64,000 bases of DNA from Ruania rhizosphaerae. Its GTDB lineage: Bacteria > Actinomycetota > Actinomycetes > Actinomycetales > Beutenbergiaceae. The translations under genes were made by a program, and so were the position numbers. The notes beneath the pieces were generated by a model. That model saw only the letters and a list, made by a program, of their open reading frames with translations. It searched no databases and was not told the origin of the DNA. The stretch lies in NCBI RefSeq assembly GCF_009805705.1, contig NZ_VSMB01000006.1, positions 124,001-188,000 of the forward strand. Reading direction: 5' to 3'. Below, in pieces: positions 1 through 8,319 of this stretch; the first letter of the stretch is position 1, and every line of letters starts with the position of its first letter.

Positions 1-1107
1 GAGCAGGAGGGCGATCACGAGCAGGACCAGACCGAGGGTGACGCGGACGAGGGTGGCTCCGGGCCCGGGAATGCGCGGTTTCGGCGGTGGCGGAGGGGTA
101 GGGGCCGGTTGGGGAGTGGGCGGTTGCGGCGGACCGGCCGGCGGGATTGGCGGGGTTGGCGGGATCGACTCAGTGGTGCCACCGGGGCCGCCCGGGTGCT
201 GAGACTGCGCGGTGGCGTCGTCGTGGGTGGTGCTCATGGTGTCGGTTGGATCGCTCTCGGTCGAATCGCTCTGGTGGGCTTCATCGTTGTGGCGGGACTC
301 GGCCGGGTCACCCGGATCGCCGGTGCCGGAGGAACTCTCCTGCAGTGGTTCGGCTGGTTCCTCGTGTGGCTGCCCCGTCGTGCTGTCGGTCATAGCGCCG
401 GCTTCGGACGCGCTGCCCTCGGACGCGCTGCCGGAGAGCGGCCCATCGACCGTCGCAGGTGCAGGGACCGCCCGGCTGCCTGCGGCCGCGAACGGGACGG
501 TCAGGGCTGACGATGGCTGGTTGTCCGGGGCAGTGGCGGGCGGCGGGCCGCTCTCCGGCGGGGGAGGAGGCGAGCCTGCGCCGTCATGCGATGGGCCGGT
601 GGCCCCACCCGCGGGCGCTGGCGAATCCGCCTCCCCGGCTGCCCCTGTCTGGCCGGCACGGCGGCCCTGCTGGATGGCGAGCACCACGACGGCGGCCAGG
701 GCGATCAGTGCGATCAGCCCGACGCTGAACGCCAGCCCATCCCAGCCGCCCCACCAGAAGCCGGCCCGGGAGAAGCCGATGATCACCATCACGATCGCAC
801 CAGCGAGCGCGGCGTCGAAGCGCCCGCGGAAGGCCTCCTGCAGGTGGATCCTGGCGTCGGACCGCTCGGGCAGGAGCGCCCAGGCCAGGCCGTACAGCAG
901 CAGGCCCAGTCCTCCGAACAGCGTCACCAGGAGCAGAGCCCCACGCACGATCAGTGGGTCGACGCCGAGCCTGTGGGCCAGGCCCGCGGCCACACCACCG
1001 ATCCAGCGGTCATCGGTGCGGGCGACGCCGATGCGTCGCAGCGAGTCGAAGAAGCTGTCCGCTGCCTGTGGAGGCGGCGGGGCAGAGAAGTTCGAAGTCA
1101 TGACCAC
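1..1107 (-). CDS. PspC-domain membrane protein (C-terminus beyond window edge)
   Basis: Reads leftward and is still open at base 1. After about 25 residues comes a PspC domain (RTDDRWIGGVAAGLAHRLG, then a hydrophobic stretch ending GLAWALLPE, residues about 28-80). Two more membrane helices follow (about 95-145), then a long Pro/Ser/Glu/Asp-rich disordered region of about 170 residues, and another hydrophobic segment begins as the window ends. PspC proteins sense or respond to envelope stress. The GTG at 1107 is preferred because GGAGGAG lies 7 bases upstream; an in-frame ATG at 1099-1101 is the alternative. It is divergent from a histidine kinase that also starts with a PspC domain, so the three genes probably form one stress-response unit. 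Function beyond the family is inference. Confidence 0.88.
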   Translation of the reverse strand, partial: MVMTSNFSAPPPPQAADSFFDSLRRIGVARTDDRWIGGVAAGLAHRLGVDPLIVRGALLLVTLFGGLGLLLYGLAWALLPERSDARIHLQEAFRGRFDAALAGAIVMVIIGFSRAGFWWGGWDGLAFSVGLIALIALAAVVVLAIQQGRRAGQTGAAGEADSPAPAGGATGPSHDGAGSPPPPPESGPPPATAPDNQPSSALTVPFAAAGSRAVPAPATVDGPLSGSASEGSASEAGAMTDSTTGQPHEEPAEPLQESSSGTGDPGDPAESRHNDEAHQSDSTESDPTDTMSTTHDDATAQSQHPGGPGGTTESIPPTPPIPPAGPPQPPTPQPAPTPPPPPKPRIPGPGATLVRVTLGLVLLVIALLL

Positions 1108-1259
1108 GAGTCAACTCCTCCGCGGCTTCGGGCGGTATCGGGGGACACCCTGAACGACCCCTGAATCGGCCAGGCCCGGACCGGGGCGCGACCCTGATCC
1201 GCCCCTGAGGTGCTGCTCCGAGAGCGTCTGTGAGCGCCGCCGCGTGCCACGATGTTGCT

Positions 1260-2579
1260 GTGACCCAGGCCGAGACTCCGAGGACGCACCGTGGTGCGGT
1301 GCCGCTGCGACGACCTGTCCAGGGCCGGCTCCTGCTCGGGGTGAGCGCCGGACTGGCGCAGCACCTGGCCGTGCCCGTGACCGCCGTCCGGTGGTTCTTC
1401 GTGATCCTCACACTGCTGTTCGGTGCCGGGGCCGTGCTCTATGCCTGGTTCGCGCTCACGGTGCCAGGCGGGGACCCGCAGGAGGCGGCGGCGCAGGCCC
1501 GGCCCACCAGGTTGACCCGGCTGGTGCCGCGGCTGCGTGCGGCGACGGCCAGCACCCGCGGGTCCGACCTGGTGATCGGTGCCGCCCTCCTGCTCGTGGC
1601 GGCGCTGCTGCTGGCCAGCCAGGTGCAGGACTGGTTCGGTGGCGCCTGGCTGCTGCCGGTGGTCGTGCTGGTAGCCGGCGCCGCGCTGGCGTGGAGCCAG
1701 ATCGAAGTGACGGAGCGGCAGCGTCGCACCGGGCAGCCGGTGCGCCGGATGTCGGTGCTGCTCCGCGTCGGTGGAGGAGTGGCGCTGGCGCTGCTGGGCG
1801 TAGTGATCTTCGTGGCCCGCGGCAAGCCGCTCGGTGACGTGGTCAACGGTGTGCTGGCTGGGTTGGCCATCCTGGCCGGCACGGCCTTCGTGCTCGCGCC
1901 ACTGGGCCTGCGGTTGTGGCGCGACCTGGTGGCTGAGCGAGCCGCGCGGGCCCGTGAGTCCGAGCGCGCCGACATCGCCGCGCATCTGCACGACTCGGTG
2001 CTGCAGACCCTGTCGCTGATCCGCGCCCGGGCGGATGATCCGGCGTTCGTGCGCCGGATGGCGCGGGGGCAGGAACGCGAGCTGCGGGACTGGTTGTATG
2101 CGGACCGGCCTGAGCCCGGGGAGTCGATCGCGCAGGTGCTGCGCGAGGCCGCCGGTGAGGTGGAGGACCACCACGGCGCCGAGATCGATGTGGTGACGGC
2201 GGGGGACGCCGTGCCTGACTCAGGCACGGCTCCGCTCGTGGCTGCGGCGAAGGAAGCGATGGTCAACGCCGTGGTGCACGGAGACCCGCCGGTCTCGATC
2301 TACGTCGAGGTCGGGGAGAAGGCGACCGAGGTGTACGTCCGTGATCGCGGGGACGGGTTCGACGTCGACTCGGTGAGCGAGGACCGGCACGGGGTGCGGC
2401 ACTCGATCTTCGGACGCATGCAGCGGCACGGTGGTAGCGCGGACATTCGCAGCGATAGCACCAGGGGCACGGAGGTGCGCCTGCGGATGCCCCATCAGGA
2501 GCGAGAAGACCCAGGGCGAGAATACTCAGGCAGCAATGATCCGGGCAGTAGCGATCCGGGTACAGGAGGGACAGCATGA
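1260..2579 (+). CDS. PspC-domain sensor histidine kinase
   Basis: Membrane sensor kinase of about 439 residues. An N-terminal PspC domain (GRLLLGVSAGLAQHLAVPV, about residues 22-72) is followed by further membrane helices to about residue 215. A HisKA_3-type dimerisation box contains AAHLHDSVLQTL with the likely phospho-accepting His244. The HATPase domain has the N-box KEAMVNAVVHG and the G-boxes RDRGDGFD and GTEVRLRMP. GTG 1260 is chosen because CACGAT, a weak -10, lies 6 bases upstream, matching the leaderless pattern of this genome; GTG 1230 is an in-frame alternative. It overlaps the response regulator by 4 bases (ATGA), so the two are translationally coupled. The signal is probably envelope stress, by family. 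Confidence 0.9.
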   Translation: MTQAETPRTHRGAVPLRRPVQGRLLLGVSAGLAQHLAVPVTAVRWFFVILTLLFGAGAVLYAWFALTVPGGDPQEAAAQARPTRLTRLVPRLRAATASTRGSDLVIGAALLLVAALLLASQVQDWFGGAWLLPVVVLVAGAALAWSQIEVTERQRRTGQPVRRMSVLLRVGGGVALALLGVVIFVARGKPLGDVVNGVLAGLAILAGTAFVLAPLGLRLWRDLVAERAARARESERADIAAHLHDSVLQTLSLIRARADDPAFVRRMARGQERELRDWLYADRPEPGESIAQVLREAAGEVEDHHGAEIDVVTAGDAVPDSGTAPLVAAAKEAMVNAVVHGDPPVSIYVEVGEKATEVYVRDRGDGFDVDSVSEDRHGVRHSIFGRMQRHGGSADIRSDSTRGTEVRLRMPHQEREDPGREYSGSNDPGSSDPGTGGTA

Positions 2580-3226
2580 GCTTGCGGGTAGTTCTGGTCG
2601 ATGACCATCGGATGGTGCGCGTCGGGGTCCGCAGCGAGCTGGCCGAGGACCTCGTGGTGGTCGGCGAGGCTGCCGATGTGCCCTCGGCCGTGGCCACGGT
2701 GCACGAGCAGCGACCGGACGTGGTGCTGCTCGACGTGCACCTGCCCGGCGGTGAGGGCGGAGGGGGCGCCGAGGTGCTCCGCCAGTGCTCCGATCTGCTG
2801 GGCGATGTGCGGTTCCTGGCGCTATCGGTCTCGGATGCCGCGGAGGATGTGGTCTCGGTGATCCGGGCCGGTGCGCGGGGATACGTCACGAAGGCGATCG
2901 CCGGGAGTGATCTCTCGGACGCCATCCGCCGCGTGGCAGGCGGGGACGCCGTCTTCTCGCCACGACTCGCGGGATTCGTGCTCGATGCTTTCGGTACTGC
3001 GGCCACCGATGTGGCCGTCGCCGATGACGAGCTCGACCGGCTCTCCGCCCGGGAGCAGGAGGTGATGCGCCTCATCGCCCGGGGTTTCACCTACCGCGAG
3101 GTGGCAAGTGAACTGTTCATCTCGATCAAGACGGTCGAGACGCACGTCTCGGCCGTGCTGCGCAAACTTCAGCTGAGCTCGCGGCACGAGCTCACCCGGT
3201 GGGCGGCGGTGCGGCGGCTGCTCTGA
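2576..3226 (+). CDS. LuxR/NarL-family response regulator
   Basis: 216 residues. Receiver domain with acidic pair D9-D10, phospho-acceptor D53 (VVLLDVHLP) and the conserved Lys in YVTKAI. The C-terminal LuxR helix-turn-helix is LSAREQEVMRLIARGFTYRE followed by KTVETHVSAVLRKL. It begins inside the stop codon of the PspC kinase, its obvious partner. A short glycine-rich insertion follows the phospho-acceptor loop (GGEGGGGAE). Targets are unknown; the divergent PspC membrane protein is the natural first guess. Confidence 0.95.
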   Translation: MSLRVVLVDDHRMVRVGVRSELAEDLVVVGEAADVPSAVATVHEQRPDVVLLDVHLPGGEGGGGAEVLRQCSDLLGDVRFLALSVSDAAEDVVSVIRAGARGYVTKAIAGSDLSDAIRRVAGGDAVFSPRLAGFVLDAFGTAATDVAVADDELDRLSAREQEVMRLIARGFTYREVASELFISIKTVETHVSAVLRKLQLSSRHELTRWAAVRRLL

Positions 3227-3278
3227 GGGACCACGGCGCTCAAGCGATGGGGTGGTGCTTGCACTCGATCTGAGCAGA

Positions 3279-3297
3279 TAAGGTGAGCCTATCCAAA
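3279..3297 (+). promoter_or_regulatory. DtxR/IdeR-type iron box 1
   Basis: TAAGGTGAGCCTATCCAAA matches the 19-bp iron-box consensus TWAGGTWAGSCTWACCTWA at 16 positions. It lies 15 bases before the start of the first siderophore-binding lipoprotein gene, so an iron-bound DtxR/IdeR repressor would block that promoter. The identical 19-mer recurs at 4321. Confidence 0.88.
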
Positions 3298-3312
3298 GTT
3301 TGGGAGGTCTCG

Positions 3313-4299
3313 ATGTCTGCTCCTGCTGTCCGGCTGCGACTCATCGCTGCCGTTGCCGGCACTGTTGCTGCTCTTGTCTTGTCTGCGTGTGGCGGGGGCG
3401 GGGCTGAGGCCTTGCCTGAGGGCGGCGGTCAGCAGGAGACGCGCACGGTGGACCATGCGCTGGGCACTGCGGAGATTCCCACCGATCCACAGCGTGTGGT
3501 CCTGATGAACTCAGCCGGATTGGACATCATGATCGCGTTGGGCATCGATCCCGTGGGTGCCGCTTTGTGGGGCGGAATCAGTGAGCTCCCGGACTATGTG
3601 AGTACGCATCTGCCTGACGACTTCACCGTGGTGGGAACGTCCACAGAGCCGAACCTTGAGGCAGTTGCAGCACTTGAACCCGATCTCATCATCGGCATCG
3701 ACAACATCGTCAGCGACAATCTGAGTGTTCTCGAGGGCATCGCCCCCACTGTCGCCTACCACCGGCGAGATGAGCAGGGCGTGGCGCTCGGCTGGACCGA
3801 GCACATCAACGAACTCGGTGAGATTCTCGACCGCGCAGATGAGGCGGACCAGCGCATCGCGGCATTCGAGGACCGGGTAGCCGACGTTGATGCGCACCTT
3901 GCCGACAGCGGTGAGACCATCGCGATGCTACGGGCACGACCCGAGGAAGTGCGCTTCTACGACACCACCAGCACACTGAGCTCCAACGTTCTCCAGAGTC
4001 TGCAGCACGTCACCCTGGTCGACCCGCCGTTCGGTGAGCCAGTCGAGGGTGGCGCCGCTCCGTGGCGGGTCATCTCGACGGAGATGCTGACCGACGTCCC
4101 CAGCGACTGGATCTATGTCGTGCCCGATAGTGAGGTCGATCTGGAGGCGTTGCGTTCCCAGCCCCTGTGGGAGCAGGTCCCAGCAGTTCAGGAGGGTCAG
4201 GTCTGTGTGGCCGAGGAGTTCGCGGCATGGTTCCAGCCCGGTCCGCTGGCTGCCGAGATCGTGGCCGACGAAGTCGAGGCCTGCCTGACCGCGGGTTGA
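3313..4299 (+). CDS. Iron-siderophore ABC transporter substrate-binding lipoprotein 1
   Basis: FecB/FhuD-type periplasmic-binding-protein fold of about 328 residues. A lipoprotein signal peptide ends in the lipobox LSAC, so the protein is tethered to the outer face of the membrane. Typical family blocks are IPTDPQRVV near the N-lobe start, LEPDLIIG, and EEFAAWF near the C-terminus. ATG 3313 has GGGAGG at good distance and aligns with the start of the adjacent paralogue; an upstream GTG at 3283 falls inside the iron box and is unlikely. The next gene is a close paralogue, about two-thirds identical or more by eye. Ligand unknown; ferric siderophore is inferred from family and iron box. Confidence 0.93.
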   Translation: MSAPAVRLRLIAAVAGTVAALVLSACGGGGAEALPEGGGQQETRTVDHALGTAEIPTDPQRVVLMNSAGLDIMIALGIDPVGAALWGGISELPDYVSTHLPDDFTVVGTSTEPNLEAVAALEPDLIIGIDNIVSDNLSVLEGIAPTVAYHRRDEQGVALGWTEHINELGEILDRADEADQRIAAFEDRVADVDAHLADSGETIAMLRARPEEVRFYDTTSTLSSNVLQSLQHVTLVDPPFGEPVEGGAAPWRVISTEMLTDVPSDWIYVVPDSEVDLEALRSQPLWEQVPAVQEGQVCVAEEFAAWFQPGPLAAEIVADEVEACLTAG

Positions 4300-4320
4300 T
4301 ACTCGCGCGCATACATTGGG

Positions 4321-4339
4321 TAAGGTGAGCCTATCCAAA
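4321..4339 (+). promoter_or_regulatory. DtxR/IdeR-type iron box 2
   Basis: Exact copy of the 19-mer at 3279-3297 (16 of 19 consensus matches), 17 bases before the second lipoprotein start. The sequence from box to ribosome binding site is also similar to that at 3.28 kb, so promoter and gene were duplicated together. It probably controls the run 4357-10231. Confidence 0.88.
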
Positions 4340-4356
4340 TTTCATGGGAGGTGTCT

Positions 4357-5334
4357 GTGTCTGCTTCTGCTGTCCGGCTGCGCGGCGTCGCTGGTGTTGT
4401 CGCTGCTGCGTTCCTCTTGTCTGCCTGTGGTGGAGGCGGAGCGGATGCCTCGTCTGACGGCGGTGATCAGCCGGAGATACGCACGGTCGAGCATGCACTG
4501 GGCACGACCGAGATCCCGGCCGATCCGCAGCGGGTGGTCACGACGGGATCAGCAGAGCTGGGCCACATGATCTCCCTGGGGCTCACTCCTGTGGCTTCCA
4601 CTCTGTTCGGCGGATTCAGTGAGTTACCGGACTACGTGAGTGCGCATCTTCCTGATGACTTCACTACTGTCGGCACGCCTCGAGAGCCGAATCTCGAGGC
4701 GATTGCAGCACTCGAACCAGACCTGATCGTCGGTGTCGACTTCATCGTCAGCGACAATCTGAGCGCCTTCGAGGCCATTGCCCCAACGATCGCCTACCAC
4801 GGGTTCGATGAGCAAGGGCAAGCGACCGGATGGACTGGGCACATCACCGAACTTGGTGAGTTCCTCGATCGTGAGGCGGAGGCGGAACAGAACATCGCAG
4901 ACTTCGAGGATCGTGTGGCCAGCGTCGACGCACACGTTCCCGACAGTGGTGAGACCATCGCGTTGCTACGGGCACGACCCGAGGAACTGCGGTTCTACAA
5001 CACGTCCAGCACGTTGAGTTCGTCGGTGATCCAGCACCTGCAGCACCTCACCCTCGTCGACCCCACGTTCGGTGAGGAGGCTGAGAGTGGGTCTGCATGG
5101 TCGGTGATCTCCACCGAGACTCTGACCGAGATCTCCAGCGACTGGATCTACATCGTGCCCGATAGCGAGGCCGACCTGGAGGCGTTGCGTTCCCAGCCCC
5201 TGTGGGAGCGAGTCCCTGCCGTACAAGAAGGTCAGGTGTGTGTGGCCGAGGAGTTCGCGGCATGGTTCGAGGGCGGGCTGCTGGCTGCCGAGATCGTTGC
5301 CGACGAAGTCGAGGCCTGCCTGACCGCGGACTGA
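4357..5334 (+). CDS. Iron-siderophore ABC transporter substrate-binding lipoprotein 2
   Basis: Tandem paralogue of the preceding gene: same length, same lipobox (LSAC followed by Gly), and nearly the same C-terminal block from DLEALRSQPLWE onward. Divergence is greater in the N-lobe around the loop after PQRVV (MNSAGLDIMIA versus TGSAELGHMIS), which could change ligand preference. GTG 4357 is chosen to align with the paralogue's ATG and has GGGAGG upstream; GTG 4351 is too close to that site. It heads the unit that continues into the reductase fusion and the permease/ATPase genes. Confidence 0.92.
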   Translation: MSASAVRLRGVAGVVAAAFLLSACGGGGADASSDGGDQPEIRTVEHALGTTEIPADPQRVVTTGSAELGHMISLGLTPVASTLFGGFSELPDYVSAHLPDDFTTVGTPREPNLEAIAALEPDLIVGVDFIVSDNLSAFEAIAPTIAYHGFDEQGQATGWTGHITELGEFLDREAEAEQNIADFEDRVASVDAHVPDSGETIALLRARPEELRFYNTSSTLSSSVIQHLQHLTLVDPTFGEEAESGSAWSVISTETLTEISSDWIYIVPDSEADLEALRSQPLWERVPAVQEGQVCVAEEFAAWFEGGLLAAEIVADEVEACLTAD

Positions 5335-5396
5335 CCCGGCCCCAACTCGTTCATGCGCTCGTTCGAGCGCCATACCAGTACGTGAAAGGAAGTCCT

Positions 5397-7250
5397 ATGG
5401 CTCGCGCTCTCCTGCGGGACAGCGACGTCTATCCGGTCGCGCTCCGTGAGCTGCGCGTCCTGCGGATCAGTGATGTGAACTCCCGGATGCGCCGGGTGAC
5501 GTTGACCGGAGAACAGTTGCGTCCCTTCGATACCGGTGCGGTCCAGGTGCCGGAGTTCCGCAGCACCGGCTTCGACGACCACATCAAGCTCTACTTTCCC
5601 TATCCAGGGGAGTCAGAGGTGCTGCTGCCGGTGCAGAAGGCAGGGCGTCTCGACTTCGGCACCGGCCAGCGGCCGCTGATGAAGAGCTACACGGTGCGGC
5701 GCTGGGATCCGGAGGCGGAGGAGCTGGACGTCGACTTCGTCCGCCACGGCACCGGCGTGGCTACGACCTGGGCGTACCGGTGCACCATCGGAGACCGGAT
5801 CCACATCGCTGGGCCGGGTCGCAGTCTCGGGCTCCCGCACAGTACGGACTGGCTCCTCATCATCGGCGACGAAACGGCATTGCCCGCGATCGGCCGCTGC
5901 CTGGATGATCTGCCGGAGGGGTACCGGGTGCGTGCGCTCATCGAAGTACCGGACCACCTCCACGAGCAGGACCTGCCGACTGCCGCAGACGCCATGATCA
6001 CCTGGATCCACCGGCACGACGCCGAACCTGGGCAGCTGCTGCACGAGGCCGTCACCGGGCTCGACTGGTGGCCGGGAGCCGCCTTCGCATGGGTGGCTGC
6101 TGAGACACAGGCGGTTCGCCGGATCCGCTGGCATCTCCTGGAGGATCGTGGTGTGCCGAAGGAGGCGCTTCAGCACGTCGGCTATTGGCGGCGCCGCGAG
6201 GTGCGCGCGCGCCGCGACGACCCCTCCCTTCCCGACATCAACGCGGCGGAGAAGCTCCCCGGCATCCGGTTCCAGGCCATGGCGAGCCTCGCCACGCCGT
6301 TCGCGATCCGGGCCGCTGCCTCGCTCGGGCTCGCCGAGCTGATCGCCCGTGGCGTGGACGACCTGGATCGGCTGGCTGACCACACCGGCTCGGACCCCGC
6401 CGCGCTCGGCCGGTTGCTGCGCTACCTGACCACGGTCGAGATACTCTCCCGCACGCCACAGGGGCGCTACCGCCTCACCGAACTGGGGGAGTTCCTCGCC
6501 CACGAGATCATTTCTGACCGGCTCGACCTGAACGGGGCTGAGGCCCGTCAGGACCTGGCGTTCGCCGACCTGCTGGACGCAGTGCGCGGTGACGGCAAGG
6601 CCCACCAGGACCGCGGGCTCCAGGGGGCCCAACTGCGTGAGGACCCGAGCTTCCAGCACGGGCTCCTCGAACAGGCAGGCAGACAGGCTCAGCTCTTCGC
6701 ACCGGCCCTCGCGGCGAGTGCCGCACTCTCCGGGGTCACCCATCTGCTGGTGCACGCCGACGCAGCGCACGTGATTGCCCAAGAAGCGCTCCGCCGTCAC
6801 GAGGAGATGCGGCTCACTCTGGTCGCTCACCCGGTGCAGACCGGGCCGCTGCGTGCTGAGCTGGAGGAATCGGTGACCGATGCGGTGCGGGATGGCCAGG
6901 TACAGGTAGTCGAGCAGCCGGATACAGCCGCCGGGGCGGAGCCCGATGCGGTGCTGTTCGTGCAACAGCTCAGCCGTCTCGCTGATGCTGATGCCGTGCG
7001 CGCGCTGCGCCGGGCCGCCCAGGACGTTCGTGACGGCGTACCGGTGCTGGTCCTCGAAGCTCCCCTCGACGTTGCCGCACCGGAGGAGGGGAGTGCGGCC
7101 GTCGATTTGCGTGATCTCGCCCTCTACGGGGCAGGGCAACGCACCGACGGCGAGTATCGGGCAGTCTTCGAGGCTGCCGGGCTGCAGGTGGCCGATGCTG
7201 ATCTCGTCGGGCAGGAGAACACCGTTTACGTTCTCCGCCCGCAGGGGTGA
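5397..7250 (+). CDS. Siderophore-interacting flavoprotein fused to methyltransferase-like domain
   Basis: Two-domain protein of 617 residues. Residues 1-270 are a siderophore-interacting protein (SIP/ViuB type) with an FAD-binding barrel (MKSYTVRRW near residue 97), a nucleotide domain (GDETALPAI near 157) and the family end block AAETQAVRRIRWHL to VGYWRR. Such enzymes reduce ferric siderophores in the cytoplasm to release iron. Residues 275-617 resemble a class-I O-methyltransferase: a winged-helix dimerisation part (FAIRAAASLGLAELIARG, then LLRYLTTVEILSRTPQGRY), then a Rossmann-like part. The usual glycine-rich SAM motif is replaced by LLVHADAAHVI, so SAM binding is doubtful. ATG 5397 has AAAGGAAG upstream. 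The permease follows after 7 bases. Confidence 0.88.
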   Translation: MARALLRDSDVYPVALRELRVLRISDVNSRMRRVTLTGEQLRPFDTGAVQVPEFRSTGFDDHIKLYFPYPGESEVLLPVQKAGRLDFGTGQRPLMKSYTVRRWDPEAEELDVDFVRHGTGVATTWAYRCTIGDRIHIAGPGRSLGLPHSTDWLLIIGDETALPAIGRCLDDLPEGYRVRALIEVPDHLHEQDLPTAADAMITWIHRHDAEPGQLLHEAVTGLDWWPGAAFAWVAAETQAVRRIRWHLLEDRGVPKEALQHVGYWRRREVRARRDDPSLPDINAAEKLPGIRFQAMASLATPFAIRAAASLGLAELIARGVDDLDRLADHTGSDPAALGRLLRYLTTVEILSRTPQGRYRLTELGEFLAHEIISDRLDLNGAEARQDLAFADLLDAVRGDGKAHQDRGLQGAQLREDPSFQHGLLEQAGRQAQLFAPALAASAALSGVTHLLVHADAAHVIAQEALRRHEEMRLTLVAHPVQTGPLRAELEESVTDAVRDGQVQVVEQPDTAAGAEPDAVLFVQQLSRLADADAVRALRRAAQDVRDGVPVLVLEAPLDVAAPEEGSAAVDLRDLALYGAGQRTDGEYRAVFEAAGLQVADADLVGQENTVYVLRPQG

Positions 7251-7257
7251 GTGGGCA

Positions 7258-8319
7258 ATGACGCCATCGACCACTACTGCACGCGCCACCGGCGCCTCGC
7301 CGCGTCGGGGCGTGGCGCGGACCAACAGGTGGCGCCTCACTGGCCTGATCCTCGCGCTCTGCGGGCTGGCCGCCCTCGCACTGCTGTCCGTTGCGGTCGG
7401 GTCCCGGCCAATTCCGCTGTCAGAGGTGCTGGACGCCGTCTTCAACTACTCAGGACAGATCGAGGAACACATCATCATTGCGCAGATGCGCATGCCCCGC
7501 ACACTGGTGGGGCTCGCCGTCGGTGCCGCGCTTGGTCTCGCAGGTGCGCTCATCCAGGCGCTCACTCGCAACCCACTCGCCGATCCAGGGATCCTGGGCG
7601 TCAGTTCCGGAGCTGCCTTCTTCGTGGCGCTCGGCGTCTCAGTCTTCGGGGTTGGCACGATCCTCGGATACGTCTGGTTCGCCTTCGCGGGCGCCCTGGT
7701 GGTCACGCTCGCGGTCTATCTCATCGGTTCGGCGGGTCGAGGGTCGGCGGACCCGGTGCGACTTACCCTGGCCGGTGTGGCACTCGGGGCCGTCCTTTCC
7801 GGGCTCACCACGGCGATGACGCTGCTGGACCCCACCGCCTTCGACCAGATGCGCCACTGGAACGCGGGAGTGATCGCGGGGCGCGGCTACGACATCCTGC
7901 TCCCGGTGTTGCCGTTCCTCTGCGCCGGAGTGCTGATCGCGCTGCTGGTCGCGCGCCCGCTGAACTCCATCGCGCTCGGTGAGGACCTCGCCGCCGCGCT
8001 CGGCACCAACACTCTCTGGACGCGGATCGCCGTCGTCGCCGCGGTCACCCTCCTGGCCGGTGGTGCGACGGCGATCGCCGGACCGATCGGCTTCATCGGG
8101 TTGATGGTCCCGCATATCGCTCGCTGGATCGTGGGTCCGGCGCAACCGTGGATCCTCGGCTACACGCTCGTGCTCGCCCCCGCACTGTTGCTGATCTCCG
8201 ATGTGATCGGCCGGGTGGTGCTGCGGCCCGGCGAAGTGCCGGTGGGGATCATCACAGCGTTCGTCGGTGCACCCGTGCTGATCCTGCTGATCCGCCGTCG
8301 CCGGGCCAGTGGTCTATGA
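7258..8319 (+). CDS. FecCD-family iron-siderophore permease subunit 1
   Basis: 353 residues, nine or ten membrane helices. Family signatures include RMPRTLVGLAVGAALGLAGA followed by IQALTRNPLADPGILGVSSG, and the ATPase-coupling region LGEDLAAALG. The C-terminal block has GGATAIAGPIGFIGLMVPHI. It forms the transmembrane channel with the next gene for a BtuCD-type importer. The N-terminus is long and basic before the first helix. ATG 7258 is preceded by AGGGGTGAG; it overlaps the next gene by 4 bases. Confidence 0.95.
   Translation: MTPSTTTARATGASPRRGVARTNRWRLTGLILALCGLAALALLSVAVGSRPIPLSEVLDAVFNYSGQIEEHIIIAQMRMPRTLVGLAVGAALGLAGALIQALTRNPLADPGILGVSSGAAFFVALGVSVFGVGTILGYVWFAFAGALVVTLAVYLIGSAGRGSADPVRLTLAGVALGAVLSGLTTAMTLLDPTAFDQMRHWNAGVIAGRGYDILLPVLPFLCAGVLIALLVARPLNSIALGEDLAAALGTNTLWTRIAVVAAVTLLAGGATAIAGPIGFIGLMVPHIARWIVGPAQPWILGYTLVLAPALLLISDVIGRVVLRPGEVPVGIITAFVGAPVLILLIRRRRASGL

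Noticed and set aside
212-1164. Long rightward open frames over the first kilobase
   Set aside because: They are antisense to the PspC gene, which has a clear domain, ribosome site and codon pattern.
5613-7445. 610-codon leftward open frame
   Set aside because: It is antisense to the siderophore-interacting fusion; the protein has no recognisable domain and high-GC DNA gives such frames by chance.
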